Part shown: positions 10,201 through 21,669 of the stretch, piece after piece | Position numbering within the stretch: position 1 is the first letter of the stretch | Layout: every line of letters starts with the position of its first letter | Assembly: GCF_018873765.1 (NCBI RefSeq) | Contig: NC_057919.1 | Coordinates: forward strand, 70,984,984 to 71,048,983 | Direction: 5' to 3' | Length of the DNA: 64,000 nucleotides | DNA from: Telopea speciosissima | Taxonomy: Eukaryota; Streptophyta; Magnoliopsida; Proteales; Proteaceae | The notes under the pieces: model-generated | Told to the model about the DNA's origin: nothing | The model's input: the letters and a program-made list of their open reading frames with translations, nothing else | Databases searched by the model: none | Position numbers and translations under genes: made by a program

Positions 10201-12295
10201 GAGAAAAATTACCTAGATCCTCTAGATAAGAAAAAGTATTACCAAACAAAGAAAGAGGGAAAAGTGTAAGGACTTATTAAATAATATCAAATTTTTAATG
10301 GCCTTTCATCGGTCTTTTTTTTCTTTTCTTTAAAAAAAAAATGACATTTTTTTTCCAGTAGAAATGGTTGCTTTTTGTCATCTTAGTTTCTAATGGTTTC
10401 AAAAATCCAATAGGAGTTCTATTGATCTCATTGGTTTGGTCCAATTTATTCAATCAGTCTGGTTTCATTTTTTGACACCCTTACAATTATATGACGTAAT
10501 GATTATAATTTTTTTCAATTTAATATTTGTTCGATTTCCCTTCCCTTTATTTGCATTGCAACCAAACATAACCGGAATGGCATCAGAGACTTTGTGTTTG
10601 TGAAGTTTAAACTACGAACTTAGGGTGTCAATTTTGGATTAGAATCGGGAACCAAATTGGAACCGACCCACCCAATAGTGTATTGGTCTGATTCTGGATT
10701 TATTGATAACTTATTGGTCTGGTTCTAGATCGACCAATTACGTTATTTATTGGTCTCCCAACGGTTCCAAAACCGATAGACCAATCAGGAACCGTTGGAA
10801 CCAAAACAAATTCACACCCTAACCATATATACTATATAAGGGAAAAAGATCTCTACTTGGTGGTAGTGTTTCCCACGCCTTCTCATAGGGCACTGTGAGA
10901 TGACGTCTCTATTGGCCTCAACGCTTGTGTAGAGACCATGTGACCAAGTAGAGATCTCTTGCCTTACTATATAATTATTAACTTATGAGAGTTAAGATCA
11001 TGCCCTTATTTTTTTTGCCTTTCATTTTTTACTAGTACCACTTGTCTCATATAATATTTTACCAAATATTTGTTTTTTATTTTCTAGGTTCATTTGGGAA
11101 TGCTAACTTAAGAATATATCTTAAAATAATCTTAACTTAATTGGGTGGTGGTGTTCATACTTATTAATTGAATACAAAACAAGAGGTAATAATGTAATAT
11201 GGACTAGTTCCGTGATTTGAGGGAAAAAAATGATAGTGGATTGCATATCTCATGTGAATGAAATTAGTATCTTATTATAATATTATTGAATATATATAGC
11301 ATGCGTTAGAGATTTTTTTTTATTTTTTTTTTTGAATTGTTTAGAACCGTTTAGGAATTGGAACCAGCACCGACCCATCCCATTAGTTAGTGGTCATGGA
11401 TCTCAGGTTTGGAATCGATTAGCTTATTGGTCTGGTTATGATCTTGACCCTCTTAAGGCCAGAACCGGACCAATTGACTCCCATACCCTAAACCATAGAC
11501 TCAACTCTATTTCTTTGCTTCTTATCCCTCTTCGCCCCGCCCCCTAAAAAACAAAAAACCAAAAATCTCTTAGCCAATGGTCCACCTCCGTGTCACTCTC
11601 ATTGTCTTGAATTTTTATCTTAAATTACAACATATTAATTAGATAAGAAGGGATATGTTGTAAAAATTTTGCAGATACATTGTTCATATCATTTTGCTAT
11701 TAGGATATCATCTCCACGATATGAAATCAAGTTGTCGATGAATTATAATAATGGCAAAAGATCGTTGCCTGATCGCATGGCTCTTGCACTAGTGTACATA
11801 GGGCCAATGAGAGTGCCTATAGGGGCATCATAGATAGGTTATAGAGATCTTATGGACAGGTACATCCATAAACCTGCCTCTCTATATTATATGTTCTGAA
11901 TTTAATTTTTTTCTATAAGGATCAAAATTAACATACATCGATCGCTACCCTCCTACGTGTGATACCATTTCGTCGCAATCCATTGGCATTCTCCCCAATG
12001 CCACTTGCTCATAGAACCCTCCCCCATTGATTTATTATTATGAATAGAGAATTTTATAAAAATGTTTCGGTTTGCAATCTTTTTTTTTTTGGGGGGGGCT
12101 GCCCCCTAACTACCAAGAAGCTGATGATGTTTATGAGTGAAGGTTTGGGAGGTACAACTATGGAAGATCGATCCTTCTAACTCTGTGAGAAAAAGCTTGA
12201 TATCATCATCAAGGGTCACTCTTCTATCCAACCTGCCTGTGCCAGAGCATGCAAAAGATGCCGGAGATAATCTCAAGAAGTACGCGAGGCTATAA
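7286..12295 (+). CDS. DHNAT: 1,4-dihydroxy-2-naphthoyl-CoA thioesterase, peroxisomal (3 exons)
   Basis: A hotdog-fold thioesterase that hydrolyses DHNA-CoA in the peroxisome, a step of phylloquinone synthesis in plants. Coding exons are 7286-7444, 7686-7877 and 12143-12295, all phase 0 with GT-AG introns, giving 167 residues, close to the plant family length. The active-site pattern is visible: Gln53 (last codon of exon 1), His59 in [13 protein letters not shown], and Glu68. Their spacing of 6 and 9 residues matches that of the catalytic Gln, His and Glu of the related bacterial thioesterase EntH. The last exon starts VWEVQLWK and ends KKYARL; the terminal ARL fits the PTS1 peroxisomal import signal. 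An in-frame Met at residue 11 (7316) is an alternative start. Intron 2 is 4265 bp and full of small repeats. No disabling change is seen. Function is inferred from the family. Confidence 0.9.
7491..7531. repeat. GAGAGTG-type minisatellite in intron 1
   Basis: GAGAGTAGAGAGTGGAGAGTG-like heptamer-rich repeats (GAGAGTG units) within the first intron of the thioesterase gene. Confidence 0.7.
8128..8272. mobile_element. Foldback MITE forming a long hairpin
   Basis: The arms at about 8128-8187 and 8214-8272 are near-complete inverted copies. GGCTCTTCTCTAGCCGTGGC on the left pairs with the complement of the right GCCACTGCCGGAGGAGAGCC, and CCCAGCAAAAGCAT pairs with ATGTTTTTGCTGGG. The loop is only about 26 bp. 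It has no coding capacity and lies in an intron, so transcription would give a long stem-loop. Confidence 0.7.
10620..10822. mobile_element. hAT-like MITE
   Basis: The termini TTAGGGTGTCAATTTTGG and AAATTCACACCCTAA are inverted copies. The interior is built from repeats of TATTGGTCTGRTTCT and complements such as GGAACCGTTGGAACC. No convincing 8-bp duplication is left. Confidence 0.55.
10847..10958. mobile_element. Small MITE with AGATCTCTACTTGG ends
   Basis: The left end AGATCTCTACTTGG is the exact complement of the right end CCAAGTAGAGATCT. The body contains GACCATGTGACCAAG, also seen in the element at 32817-32948, so the two belong to related families. Confidence 0.6.
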
Positions 12296-12659
12296 AATAT
12301 TATTATTTCACAGTCATATGTTCATATGTTCATATGTGGGGAGTACTCAAATCAACCATGTACAAAGTACATTTCTAATTAATTAGCAAGCTATCACGTA
12401 CACAATGTAGCAAATTTAAACAGTTTGCATGTCCATCGCTAAAGTTTCTGATTAATTGTTTGGCTTCATCATTGGTCGAAAGACTGTGTATCACATTGCC
12501 TTCCAATTAATATAGCCTTTTAAGAGAATGTCTACATTATTAGTGCTCCATACATGCATGTTATCCATCTAAACAAATGGAGCCATGATCTATACTTGTA
12601 TCAAACAAAATAGTAAGTTATACATAAGATTATACATTAAAACTTGGACTCAATGGTGA
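12296..12659. other. 3' flank of the thioesterase gene
   Basis: This AT-rich sequence follows the stop codon and probably includes the 3' UTR. Candidate polyadenylation-type AATAT and ATTAAT motifs are too common here to select one. No other feature is seen. Confidence 0.35.
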
Positions 12660-12918
12660 CTCGTCCGAAATAAGGGCCCACATGGTCAAGGAATCTGCTA
12701 CATAATTAGCAGACCTAGAAACAAAAGAGAAATAACAGGAAATAAAGGATTTTTAAAGATGTAAAATATCATGAAAGATGGCCGCGATCTCAATATCTGG
12801 GCTACAAGAGTTGATCTGGTTGATCAAATTAGCAGAATCAGATTCTATCAAATTCATAGAAAAACTTCTCTTTGTAGCTTGCAATAACCCAGATTGAATA
12901 GCATAAGCTTCATCCACC
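12660..12918 (-). pseudogene. LINE remnant: RNase H domain
   Basis: Minus-strand translation gives a plant LINE RNase H segment: EAYAIQSGLLQATKRSF, then LIESDSANLINQINS, then one in-frame TAA, then FVSRSANYVADSLTMWAL. The ESDS motif and the A-N-x-x-A-D-x-L motif are characteristic of the reverse-transcriptase-like RNase H domain (RVT_3) at the end of these elements. It is separated from the LINE fragment at 13128-13408 by a short stretch that looks like another repeat; the reverse transcriptase core is absent. Confidence 0.7.
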
Positions 12919-13127
12919 CCAAATTAACCAAACAAGATTGGGGTGGCATTTTGAAGTGCCACATCAGCATTTTTCCGCCCCAATTCTCCTACCCCACCTA
13001 AGTCCCCCTCTAAACAAACAAGGCCTACAGTATTTAAAAGCAAAAACACAATGAACTAGGATCCCACATTCCCACCTTATGCCTGACTAAGTATTGTTCC
13101 ATCATCATTTATCAAAAATAATTACAT

Positions 13128-13408
13128 AATTTTAATCGGTAACAATGCTTGCTTCATTTCCTCCATCGACGGAAGGGCATATAACATCTCATTATCCTCC
13201 TCAGATATACCCAAGGAAGATAGATTAGAGAACTCCTTCCATATCAACCTCATCCACTCCTTCTAAACTGAATAGTTTTTCATAGTATCTGAAAACCTTC
13301 TCATACATCTGTGTCTCCGTCTCGATCCAACTATCCAAGGGAAGTTTCAGTCTCAAAATCCTTGTACTGCCGCCTTTGAATTGTATACGCATGAAAAAAA
13401 ATGCTGAA
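13128..13408 (-). pseudogene. LINE remnant: region upstream of reverse transcriptase
   Basis: On the minus strand this reads KNSAFFFMRIQFKGGSTRIL followed by LPLDSWIETETQMYEKVF and RYYEKLF. This matches the linker between endonuclease and reverse transcriptase in plant L1-type LINEs (pattern F-F-x-R, I-x-x-L, G-x-W, F-x-x-L-F). Stops follow. Strand and order fit the RNase H fragment at 12660-12918, so both could come from one internally deleted LINE. Confidence 0.55.
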
Positions 13409-13690
13409 TTTTTTCTTTTCTTTTTTTTTTTTTTTTTTTTGGTAAAAAGATTTCTATAGATAAACTCGAGGAGAACTCAAGGGAGGGGAGTTACAAAGTT
13501 CCACAACTCATGGAGTGGAAGATGGCCACACTGTCTAACTCGAGATTGACAGGGCCTTCCTGGCTAGGCAATTTGCTAAAACATTAGCATTCCTAGAAAC
13601 ATAGTGAAAAGAGCAAGATCTAAAGTATGTTGCTAACTGGATAATATCCTTAACAATAGGTTCCGTCGTGAGAGGAGTCTGATTAGATGG

Positions 13691-14149
13691 TTAAAGAATG
13701 AAGGCAATGACTCTTTCTGCATCTGATTCCACCCAGTTATCATCAATGCATAACGCAATTCCTTCAAGTAGGCCATTCCTGATTGCTAAGGCTTCCCCCA
13801 AGGCAGCTAAGTCAAAACTTTCAACAAAAGATTTTGCCAAGATAATCTGACCCCTAGAGTTATGGATAGCAATACCCAAACCACCTTTCTTTCGATTTCC
13901 AGAGAGAGACGCATCACAGTTCAAGAATCGGAGAAGACGGAGGTTCCAATTTTTATTTCCTCCTTGCAACCATGCTATGCGAGACTTCTGCCCCCAGAAT
14001 TCTTCATCACAGGCTAAGACTTCCTCAAACTCCTTGAGTAAAGCATTTTCCTTCTTTCGGGAAACTATCGAGATAGGTAGGTTCTGCAAATTTGCAAGAT
14101 TACTCTTCAACTTTTGAATTATGTCATGAAGCTGACCAAACGTTTCCTT
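13691..14149 (-). pseudogene. LINE fusion remnant: endonuclease-RT linker joined to RNase H
   Basis: An open minus-strand frame reads EEFWGQKSRIAWLQGGNKN, the conserved segment just before LINE reverse transcriptase, and within a few residues continues into the RNase H domain (NCDAS...GGLGIAIHNSRGQII... VESDAERVIAF). The internal deletion therefore removed the reverse transcriptase core but kept the reading frame. It cannot encode an active LINE. The open frame that appears to start at 14161 includes bases of the inserted MITE. Confidence 0.7.
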
Positions 14150-14911
14150 TAGGGGTGTCAACCGATCAAGCTCGATTGGACTTAACCGGGCTTAACCAAA
14201 CTTGAAGCCTGCACCATGACCACCCGTTTAGATAATCAGTTCGGGTCTGAACAATTTTGATCAGTTTCGAGGTATAATCGGGTACTAGAATCGGATCTTA
14301 ATCAAGTCCTATTTAACTCTAGATGATCTTTAAACGCTGCAGCCTTAAAGGGTTGGACTAGCCCCAGAAAAATATATATATATATTGGAAGCCAGAAAAA
14401 AATAAATAAGGCAATTGTCACCTGGAATTAAGTCACCTAATTAAAATAAATAAATAATGAGGCAGTCGTCACTCGTCACCCTTTTTGGCTTGTGGGCCAC
14501 TCGGTTGCTTCTATAGATATTATAGAACCAAGGTTTTCCTTACACTTTAACCACATGGTTTGCCCAAGGTTTCAAAGTGTAGGCCTATTCAATTTTAGAT
14601 TGGGCTTAGGCCTTAATCTCTAAAAGGCCTCTATTTGTTGGGCTTAAAAGCGAGTTATTTTATGTTTGTGGTGCTTAACAGAAAATATGATAGTGATTGA
14701 CGATGAAATGACTAACCTACTCAAATCTTGTACATTTGAAAGGTGGGGCTAGGTTGGTCCTGGAATCGGTTGGTCTGGTCATCCGATTGGCTAAGAGCCC
14801 ACACCGGGAATGCACGATTATTAAAAATATCGGGCTTAAGTTCGATACATTTAATAATTGGGCCGAGCTTTAACCGGGCAGGCTCGAACGGGCCTGAAAT
14901 TGACACCCCTA
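14150..14911. mobile_element. hAT-like MITE inserted in the LINE
   Basis: The termini TAGGGGTGTCAA and TTGACACCCCTA are perfect inverted copies of at least 11 bp. The flanks GTTTCCTT (14142-14149) and CTTTCCTT (14913-14920, one base further out) match at 7 of 8. Removing the element restores the LINE frame on the minus strand (TGG AAT AAG GAA ACG TTT GGT; WNKETFG), which independently confirms the boundaries. It contains no transposase. Confidence 0.8.
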
Positions 14912-14946
14912 CCTTTCCTTATTCCATTTCAACAAAGTATCTTGAA

Positions 14947-15512
14947 CTATAGAAAGCTCGATTGAGCAAATTTGAGGGAGAAATTTGTTGAGGGGAGGAC
15001 CAAACCATGGAAAACTACCCATTTACATTCATAATGGCGGAGCCACATTGACTCGAAGCAGAAGGGCCTAAGCCCTTTAGATGGGTGACCTTCAGTAACA
15101 ACTGGAAGGTGAACATGGTCTGATCCAATTGCAGCCTTAACATGCACTACCGCTTCTGCAAAATGAGTGCTCCAATCACCATTTGCAAGGGCTCTGTCAA
15201 GGCGAATTCTAATATTTGAAGATCTCAGACGCTTGTTACTCTATATGTAAATAGGCCCATGAGCCCTAGATCAAGGAAACCACATCTTTCCACCATATTC
15301 TTGAACTGAGCAATGTCCCTACTCCCTTTACATTTACGTCCACTCTTTTCATGCGAGAAGTGAAAGAAATTGAAATCCCTAAACACAATTATTTCCCTTG
15401 CCTTTTGAAACTCAAGGAAATAAGAGAATCCCCACATCTTCTGGCATTGAGAACTTGCCGGATCACCACATAATTGATAAACCTCATGCGCATCCATTGA
15501 GGGTATTGAGAA
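14947..15512 (-). pseudogene. LINE endonuclease remnant
   Basis: Minus-strand pieces of an apurinic-type LINE endonuclease: GDPASSQCQKMWGF, EIIVFRDFNFF (the DFN motif), FKNMVERCGFLDLG, then GPIYI followed by a TAG where Trp is expected, then IRLDRALANGDWSTHFAEA and AAIGSDHVHLPV (the SDH catalytic motif). One frame change near 15250 and the stop disable it. Confidence 0.65.
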
Positions 15513-15808
15513 TGTTGGGTGATGTGGCCACATTGCCATTATCCAACGAAACCATAACGTCACGTCCCATAATAGAAGGGGTATAGATGAGAGTTTGGGG
15601 GTGCGATTCCGCGTTAACGTAGTAAGCAACGGCTCTTCCATGGACTCTTATAAATATGGTTTTAACGAGTTGGAAAGATAATGAAGAATAACGCAAGTGG
15701 AGCCCCCAATCATCTGTTACTCACTCTATAATCTTCTTCTGCTAAACAGATACTGCATTTCATCGGGTGACTCGATTCTCGTCTCTCGGCGAAGTCGATC
15801 TCTAATAT
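15513..15808 (+). repeat. 5' LTR of Copia element 1
   Basis: Starts TGTTGGGTGATGTGG and ends GATCTCTAATAT. It contains a TATA-like TTATAAATATGG at about 15648-15659, suitable for the element's own promoter. Confidence 0.9.
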
Positions 15809-15820
15809 TGGTATCAAAGC
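15809..15820 (+). other. Primer-binding site of Copia element 1
   Basis: TGGTATCAAAGC is the initiator-tRNA-Met-type primer site (usual form TGGTATCAGAGC) with one change, directly after the 5' LTR. Confidence 0.8.
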
Positions 15821-16850
15821 CGGATTGTGTAACGAAAATCTGTTCTCCATTATCGATTTAAACCTGCAACTAAGGCACCAAGAACAGTTGACAACTTACA
15901 GCGGCTCCTTCTTGCCGAACGAAACAATTCGTTTTTTTTTTCCTCCTTTGGAAGAGAAGGTAGACTATCTCAGCTCTTAACGTTTCTCTGAATATAGTTC
16001 TGAACTTCATTAATTGTTGTTGTCCCAAGTCAGAGAGGTAAATAAAAAAAAAAAATTAATCTTATCTTATTATTACTCTACATTGTTTCTAGAGAAAGTA
16101 ATTTGAAAGTGGGTTGACTGCATCTCTGCCACAGCAGATAAATTTTATTTGATAATTTTTCCTCTCAAGCCCCATAAGTTAGATAAAGACTAGTACGATT
16201 GTGAGTAGTTCATGAATTTTTTTATGATAAAGTTTTTTATAATAATAGTTTATAATAAAGTTTTTTTTTTATTCATTAAATGCATCTGCTTTGTTGAAAG
16301 TGCCATGTTATTAATAGATATTTTTTATGAATGCATCAATCCTTCTTTGTGACAAGACTTTTTGAATTTACCTGCCAACATCTCCTGTTGAAGTGACAAG
16401 ACACCTTGAATTTGTGTCTCACTGTATTAAAAAAGGGGATTATTAAATCTGATTTTTGGAATTTGATATTTGAATGAAGTTTTATATTATTTAATAAACA
16501 CATTGAACGTTTCTTCACAACTGCAGTTAAGATATTTTTTATTTTTTTTAATCCATTGATGCATTTAATGCTTTTCTGTTAAGTTTTTTTTATATTGACT
16601 TTTATATAACCGTTTCATATCTATCACTATTTTTGGGTGTTTTATTTGTTTTCATAAGAGTACTTTATTCTGTAATGTGCAATTGAGTTAACCTTTTAAA
16701 AACAATAAAATTAGTTTAGTATATTTTAATGTTACAGATTTTAATTAAGCTTACAGTATATCTATTGATATTTTCTTTAAACCTTTAGAGAGGGGAAACA
16801 TAATTAGAATAGAAAATTAAATTTTATTAATTACTTGTCAGATCATCATT
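15821..16850. other. Untranslated leader of Copia element 1
   Basis: AT-rich leader between the primer-binding site and gag. No coding region is supported and no distinct repeat was noticed. Confidence 0.5.
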
Positions 16851-17703
16851 ATGACAAGAAAACTCGTAGCACAAGAAATCAATCATCTTGAGAAACTGCA
16901 TAGGTCAAATTATGATACATGGAACATGAAAATCAATCATATATTGATATATGAGAAGTTGGATCATGTCCTGGAACCAAAACTTGTGGTTGGTGATAAT
17001 TCCATCATTGCAGAGATTAGAGCTGCGGAAAAATGGGGTGAAGATGACAAGAGAGCCCATAGCATGATCCTCTTGAAGATGGAAGATCATGTGATGAAGG
17101 TGTTTAACAACCACAAGTCGACCAAAACAGTGTTGGAAGCTGCGAAGGCCAAATATGATGTAAAAATTGAAACTCACATTCAGCTATTGACTCAGAGATA
17201 CAATAGTTGTAGAATGGCTGAAGGTGAGGATGTTGTGAATCACATAATCAAGATGCTCGTAATGGCTCAAGAGTTGGATGATGCGGTATCAAATGTATCA
17301 AATAACTACTACGTATCCACGATCATCAACAGTCTACCCCCTTCTTGGGCGATGGCTTAAACTGCATTGAAATTCTTGGGAGAAAATTTCACTCTTGAGA
17401 AGCTTCCCCAACAACTGCAGTACTTCTAAGAGAGCATGGTGACTAAATCCCTGGGTGAACTGCACATAGCCTAGCCTAGTCCAACTGAGCCTGAGCGTGG
17501 ACAGGTGGAAGCATTGGCACACCAGCACCAGTCTCTTTCCAGTACCAAGCAGTTCCGCCCCAACACCAATCCCTAATAGGTTTAAGGGGAAGGGTAAATG
17601 GAAGCCCAAGATTTTTTATAAGGTGCGACCTGGAGCATGCCACAATTGTGGGAATTTCAGCCACTTTAGGGCTAATTGCCCTAATCCTAAGAATAAAAAA
17701 TGA
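16851..17703 (+). pseudogene. gag: Copia element 1 gag with zinc knuckle (broken)
   Basis: An open frame from 16851 to 17360 encodes a typical Copia Gag (UBN2-type) beginning MTRKLVAQEINHLEKLHRSN, with NYDTWNMKI, MILLKMEDHVMKVF and NSLPPSW. A stop at 17358 and a frame change separate it from the nucleocapsid part, where CHNCGNFSHFRANC (about 17638-17679) forms a CX2CX4HX4C zinc knuckle. The Gag role is packaging of the element RNA in virus-like particles. The breaks make this copy inactive. Confidence 0.8.
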
Positions 17704-17796
17704 AATAACAAAGGAAATCATGCACCTGGATCCTCATCAAACACTCAACGGAAAGAGTTTATTGGCACAGTTGAGTGCAATTTGTCTGGGGAACTA

Positions 17797-18877
17797 TATG
17801 AGGGGTGGTGGATCGACTCAAGTGCAACTCGTCACATTGCAAGGACTAAACGAGGACAACAAGAGATGAAGCCTCTTGCACCTGGAGACCACAAGATCTC
17901 CATGTGAGACAACTCGTATAGCGAAGTGCAAGGTATTGCTGACTACGTACTGGACCTCGGGAAGGCTAATTTTCGTCTCAAGGATGTAATCTATGCTCCC
18001 GACATGCGCCAAAATTTAATTTCTGTACCTGTCCTTGTCAAGAAGGGCCTTGATGTGCGCTTTACAGGCACTGAGGTCACTATAGGACGACACGATCGTT
18101 CTTTTGCTTCAGGACGGTTTATCCCTGAGCAGGACTTGTTTTTACTTTCTACCATTGAAAAAGTTAATATTGTAACCACTGAAATTAATGAAGAAGCACC
18201 TAATTCATTGGTTTATTTTGATTGTGCAAACATAGTTGATTCATACATATGGCATATGAGACTAGGACACCGTAGAATTAAGAAAATGGAACAAATAATT
18301 AAATTGGGGTCAGTTCCTAGGCTAACTAAAATAGAATATGATGCATGTGAACATTGTTTATCTGGTAAGATGACTAGGAAACCCTTTCCAGTGGGAGTGA
18401 AAGCAAAGGAACTCCTCGGAGTGGTACACTTTGATATTTGTGGACCGCTCAATGTGAGTACCCATACTGGAAAGACTTACTTCATCACGTTTACTGATGA
18501 TTTCTCCAAATATGGGTACATTTATTTACTAAGTAGGAAATCTGAAGCATTTGAATGCTTCAAACGCTATAGAACGGAAGTGCAAAATCAGTTGGGAAGA
18601 AACATTAAGGTTCTAAGAACCGATCGTGGTGGAGAGTACAACTCCACTGAGTTCAAAAATTTCTGTGAGGAACATGGAATTATTAAGTAAAAGACTATGT
18701 CTTTCACACCACAACAGAACGGTGTGGCTGAAAGACGGAATAGAACGCTACTTAATATAATACGTTGCATGTTATCACATTCCTCTCTCTCCAAGAAGTT
18801 CTAGGGAGAAGCCATTCTCGCAGCAAATTATATTTTGAATAGAATTCCCACCAAGTCTGTTGAATCTACACCCAATG
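17797..18877 (+). pseudogene. pol: Copia element 1 protease remnant and integrase N-terminal half
   Basis: After a decayed protease region, a long open frame (17926-18690) covers the GAG-pre-integrase zinc domain (IWHMRLGHRRI...CEHCLSGKMTRKPF, an HHCC pattern) and the integrase core: FDICGPLN with the first catalytic Asp, then RTDRGGEYNS with the second. A TAA at 18688 replaces a codon just before the TPQQNGVAERRNR motif, and a TAG at about 18802 replaces the Trp in KKFW. The sequence stops at 18877, where the solo LTR is inserted, inside the codons for STPYELW. Confidence 0.85.
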
Positions 18878-21669
18878 TGTCACACCCCAATCCCAGACAA
18901 GGAATATAATACAATATAAGGGGTGACTAGGACGATGCGTGTCATCCCATTGAGCTGCCAGGATCACTGGCATAGTGTCCCAACGCACAGTCATAATCAA
19001 TATTAAAGCAATATAATATTAGAATACGGAAAGGGAATATTACATTTCAAAAGATCAATAGTTTTACGGAAGCGTATAAAATCAAATAGTTACAAGATGT
19101 TCAAAGGCTAAATGATAAATACTGTAATTAATACATTTTTCACCACCATCTAATAACTATCAACATAGGTATAACAGTAAATATTTATACATGGGCCTAA
19201 GCCCTAAAATAATAAAAGGGAAACAAGTCCCAAGTATCCTCACGGCCCGCAGGCGCAATCGTCACAAGAACACCCGTCGCCATGTTTCTCAAACACAGCT
19301 TTCGGCTCCTCCGTACCTGCATCATAATCTAAAAAAAATATGTACACGAGGGGGTTAGCTCCACAGAGCCAGTGAGAGGATGGGGATGCACAAACACATA
19401 ATTCACATAGTCTAATGATGCATGCACATGTTAATTCTATTTTTCCACCTATCACACAACTAAGTCAAAGGTATATGCTACTGTGACAACTCGGGAGACA
19501 TTGTGGGTCACTTATCTTATCGCCACAATGAATCCTCAATTGTCACTAGGGGGCTTACGCTGGTCGAAGCCACCAAAATCACCCAGTGGTAGACCCCGAT
19601 AACCATTACTACCATGACTGGCCTCTCCCACCTCCACAGAATCTGAAGTTCTGATTACCCAACACCTAAACCCCTGTTGGTAAGGTAGTAGCATAAGGGA
19701 GCAAAAATCCTAGCCACAGATATACTACATACAAGTCCTATCGTCCCGAGAGGTATTCCAGGCGCATCAACTTTTCATTTGGTTTAGTACCCGGGTACCA
19801 GCATGGCATGGCACATACAGTTCAATACAAAATTCAATCAAAGATATTATATATATAATTCGGGGCTCTGGCACCGACATTCACCGACATCGTAACCCGA
19901 TAAGAAATGGAAAGCAACCACGACATTATCATATCAATCATTTAATAAAGTATGCAAATGCACAAACATACTTAATAAATTATACTAATAGCATGATACA
20001 TAATGCAAATATTAGTAACAAGCCCAAACAATCAAACCCACTCACCCTAGGTGTTATATCCCGAAGTTATGAGATATCGCCACGATTAAGTAGCACGTTG
20101 CAAAAATGGAAGATTTAACCTAGTGAAAGAGTGAAAATAGGGTTAATTATGTCAAAGGGGAGGATCCCCAAAAGGTCTCCCACAAATTACCTAAGTTGTA
20201 GACTTTAAAGGTAGGGTGGTTTTATGGGTGGTTTCATGCCCAAAACTAAAACCACATGTAAATCCAACCTTAACAGGGGCTTAGGAAGGGTTCTACTAGG
20301 TGCAGTTTTATGGGTGGTTTCTCAGGGTATATGAAACTGCACCTAAAACTAACTTTAACCGAGAACTTCTTAAGAGGATGGTCTCAGGATGGTTGCAGGG
20401 GCGGTTTCTCGTAGGTCTGAAACCGCAGGTAAAACCACATGTCTCCAAACCCCAAAATCAAAGGATTCTTCACCAAGGCTTCCATTTTCAAGTAGATTGG
20501 AGGAAAGAAAACACCAAAAGAGCTTCCTCCTTGGCACATTAGGGTCCTAAGACCTCATTAGGCCTATGCATCCCAAGGATTCAATAAAGGAAAGCAAGGA
20601 GAACCTCATTTAGGGCATAATAGGGTAGAAAACCTAGGTCTTTCCATGGCGATGGGATTGGGAGCTTTGAGGTTAACCAAAGGAGTAAGATAGCTCCACC
20701 ATGATCATGGTCATGAGTTCACATCGATCCTTGGGTCTCAAAATAAACCCTGGACCGATTCTCTCCCATCTCCCAACCCCAAAACCCAAAATAAAGAAGG
20801 AAGAAGGCCTTAAAGGCTTACCTACCTCAAGGAAGTGGTACCCACGTTGAGGCTCCAAGAAGCAAGATCCTCAAGCCCCCTATCAAGTTCCTCCACCCCT
20901 CTTCTCCCTTCTCTCCTTCTCTCCTTCTCTCCTTCTCTCCTTCCTCCACGTTTTAGGTTTGGTGAGAATAGTAAAGAGAAGTAAATGCCTTTAGTTCTAA
21001 ATAGGCAAATGTGATTTTAGGACCCGTTTGGTTGGGTAACATTAGAATACAAACCCATTTTTAGTTCATCAAGTCAAATGGGCCTAATGGACTAAATGGG
21101 TCGACCGACTGGTTTCAAATAGAAAAGAACCCACTTAGGGATGGGTCCATCCACCATGGGATTATAAGCCCATCACACGCCCCCTTAAATAAGTGGGACC
21201 CACAATTGAAATATTCCCTATTCAAGCATAATAGCTCGGGTGGTTCAAACCCCGACCTGCACTTCGAGGACATCGAAGGGAGGGGTAAGTAATTAAATTA
21301 AAGGTTAGAACTTACATCTCCCTTATCATGGTTTGTCACCCATGATCCCGAACAGTCTCACCACGGCAGTGCCAAACTCCTCACTGAACGAAGTGTCCAA
21401 GTGAGGCGACGCTCCGGGGTACACTCTCCGGTACTCTTCACTCCCCGGACTAGTACTTGGAGAAAAATCAACGAAGTTGCCGTCAACGAATTTTCCCTAC
21501 CTTCGGTTGAGGAATCTTTCCTCCACAGGCAAGCCCGTACTGTGATCAATGATTTTGTAGCTGGGTTTGACCATCACGGAGAACAGGTCACCAGCATATA
21601 TGACAGCGGTATCTACACGTCACGAGAAAAAAATAATATTTAATTATATTCCCGGGTGTGGATGTAACA
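18878..21669 (-). mobile_element. Gypsy solo LTR (same family as 47110-57115), reverse orientation
   Basis: It starts TGTCACACCCC and ends GGATGTAACA, the complement of the ends of the Gypsy LTRs at 47110-49978 and 54225-57115. Much of the interior aligns in reverse orientation, including the block with CAACACCTAAACCCCTGTTGG. The flanks CAATG (18873-18877) and CTATG (21670-21674) are a 5-bp target duplication with one mutation; the Copia reading frame (CCC TAT GAA CTA TGG) shows that CTATG was the original. It has one copy of the 270-bp unit that is doubled in the other two LTRs. No internal region remains, which points to LTR-LTR recombination. Confidence 0.9.
20893..20944. repeat. Pyrimidine-rich CTCCTTCT repeat
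   Basis: A run of CTTCTCTC/CTCCTTCT units within the solo LTR. Simple low-complexity sequence with no further meaning visible. Confidence 0.6.

Larger units (their letters stand above)
7878..12142. other. Intron 2 of the thioesterase gene (4.3 kb)
   Basis: The donor GTACGC follows ATTCAG and the acceptor is GTGAAG before the VWEV exon. The intron holds a foldback MITE (8128-8272), a GGGGT repeat (about 8752-8770), two further MITEs (10620-10822, 10847-10958) and a fragment at about 11327-11502 resembling the 10620 element. No exon-like coding sequence was seen in the remainder. Confidence 0.7.

Noticed and set aside
15225..15641. A 138-codon minus-strand open frame as a single gene
   Set aside because: It is a chimera: its first part crosses the Copia LTR and the rest is decayed LINE endonuclease.
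21236..21262. tRNA-like GGTTCAAACCCCGACC
   Set aside because: No matching acceptor or anticodon stems are found around it, and it lies within the Gypsy solo LTR.
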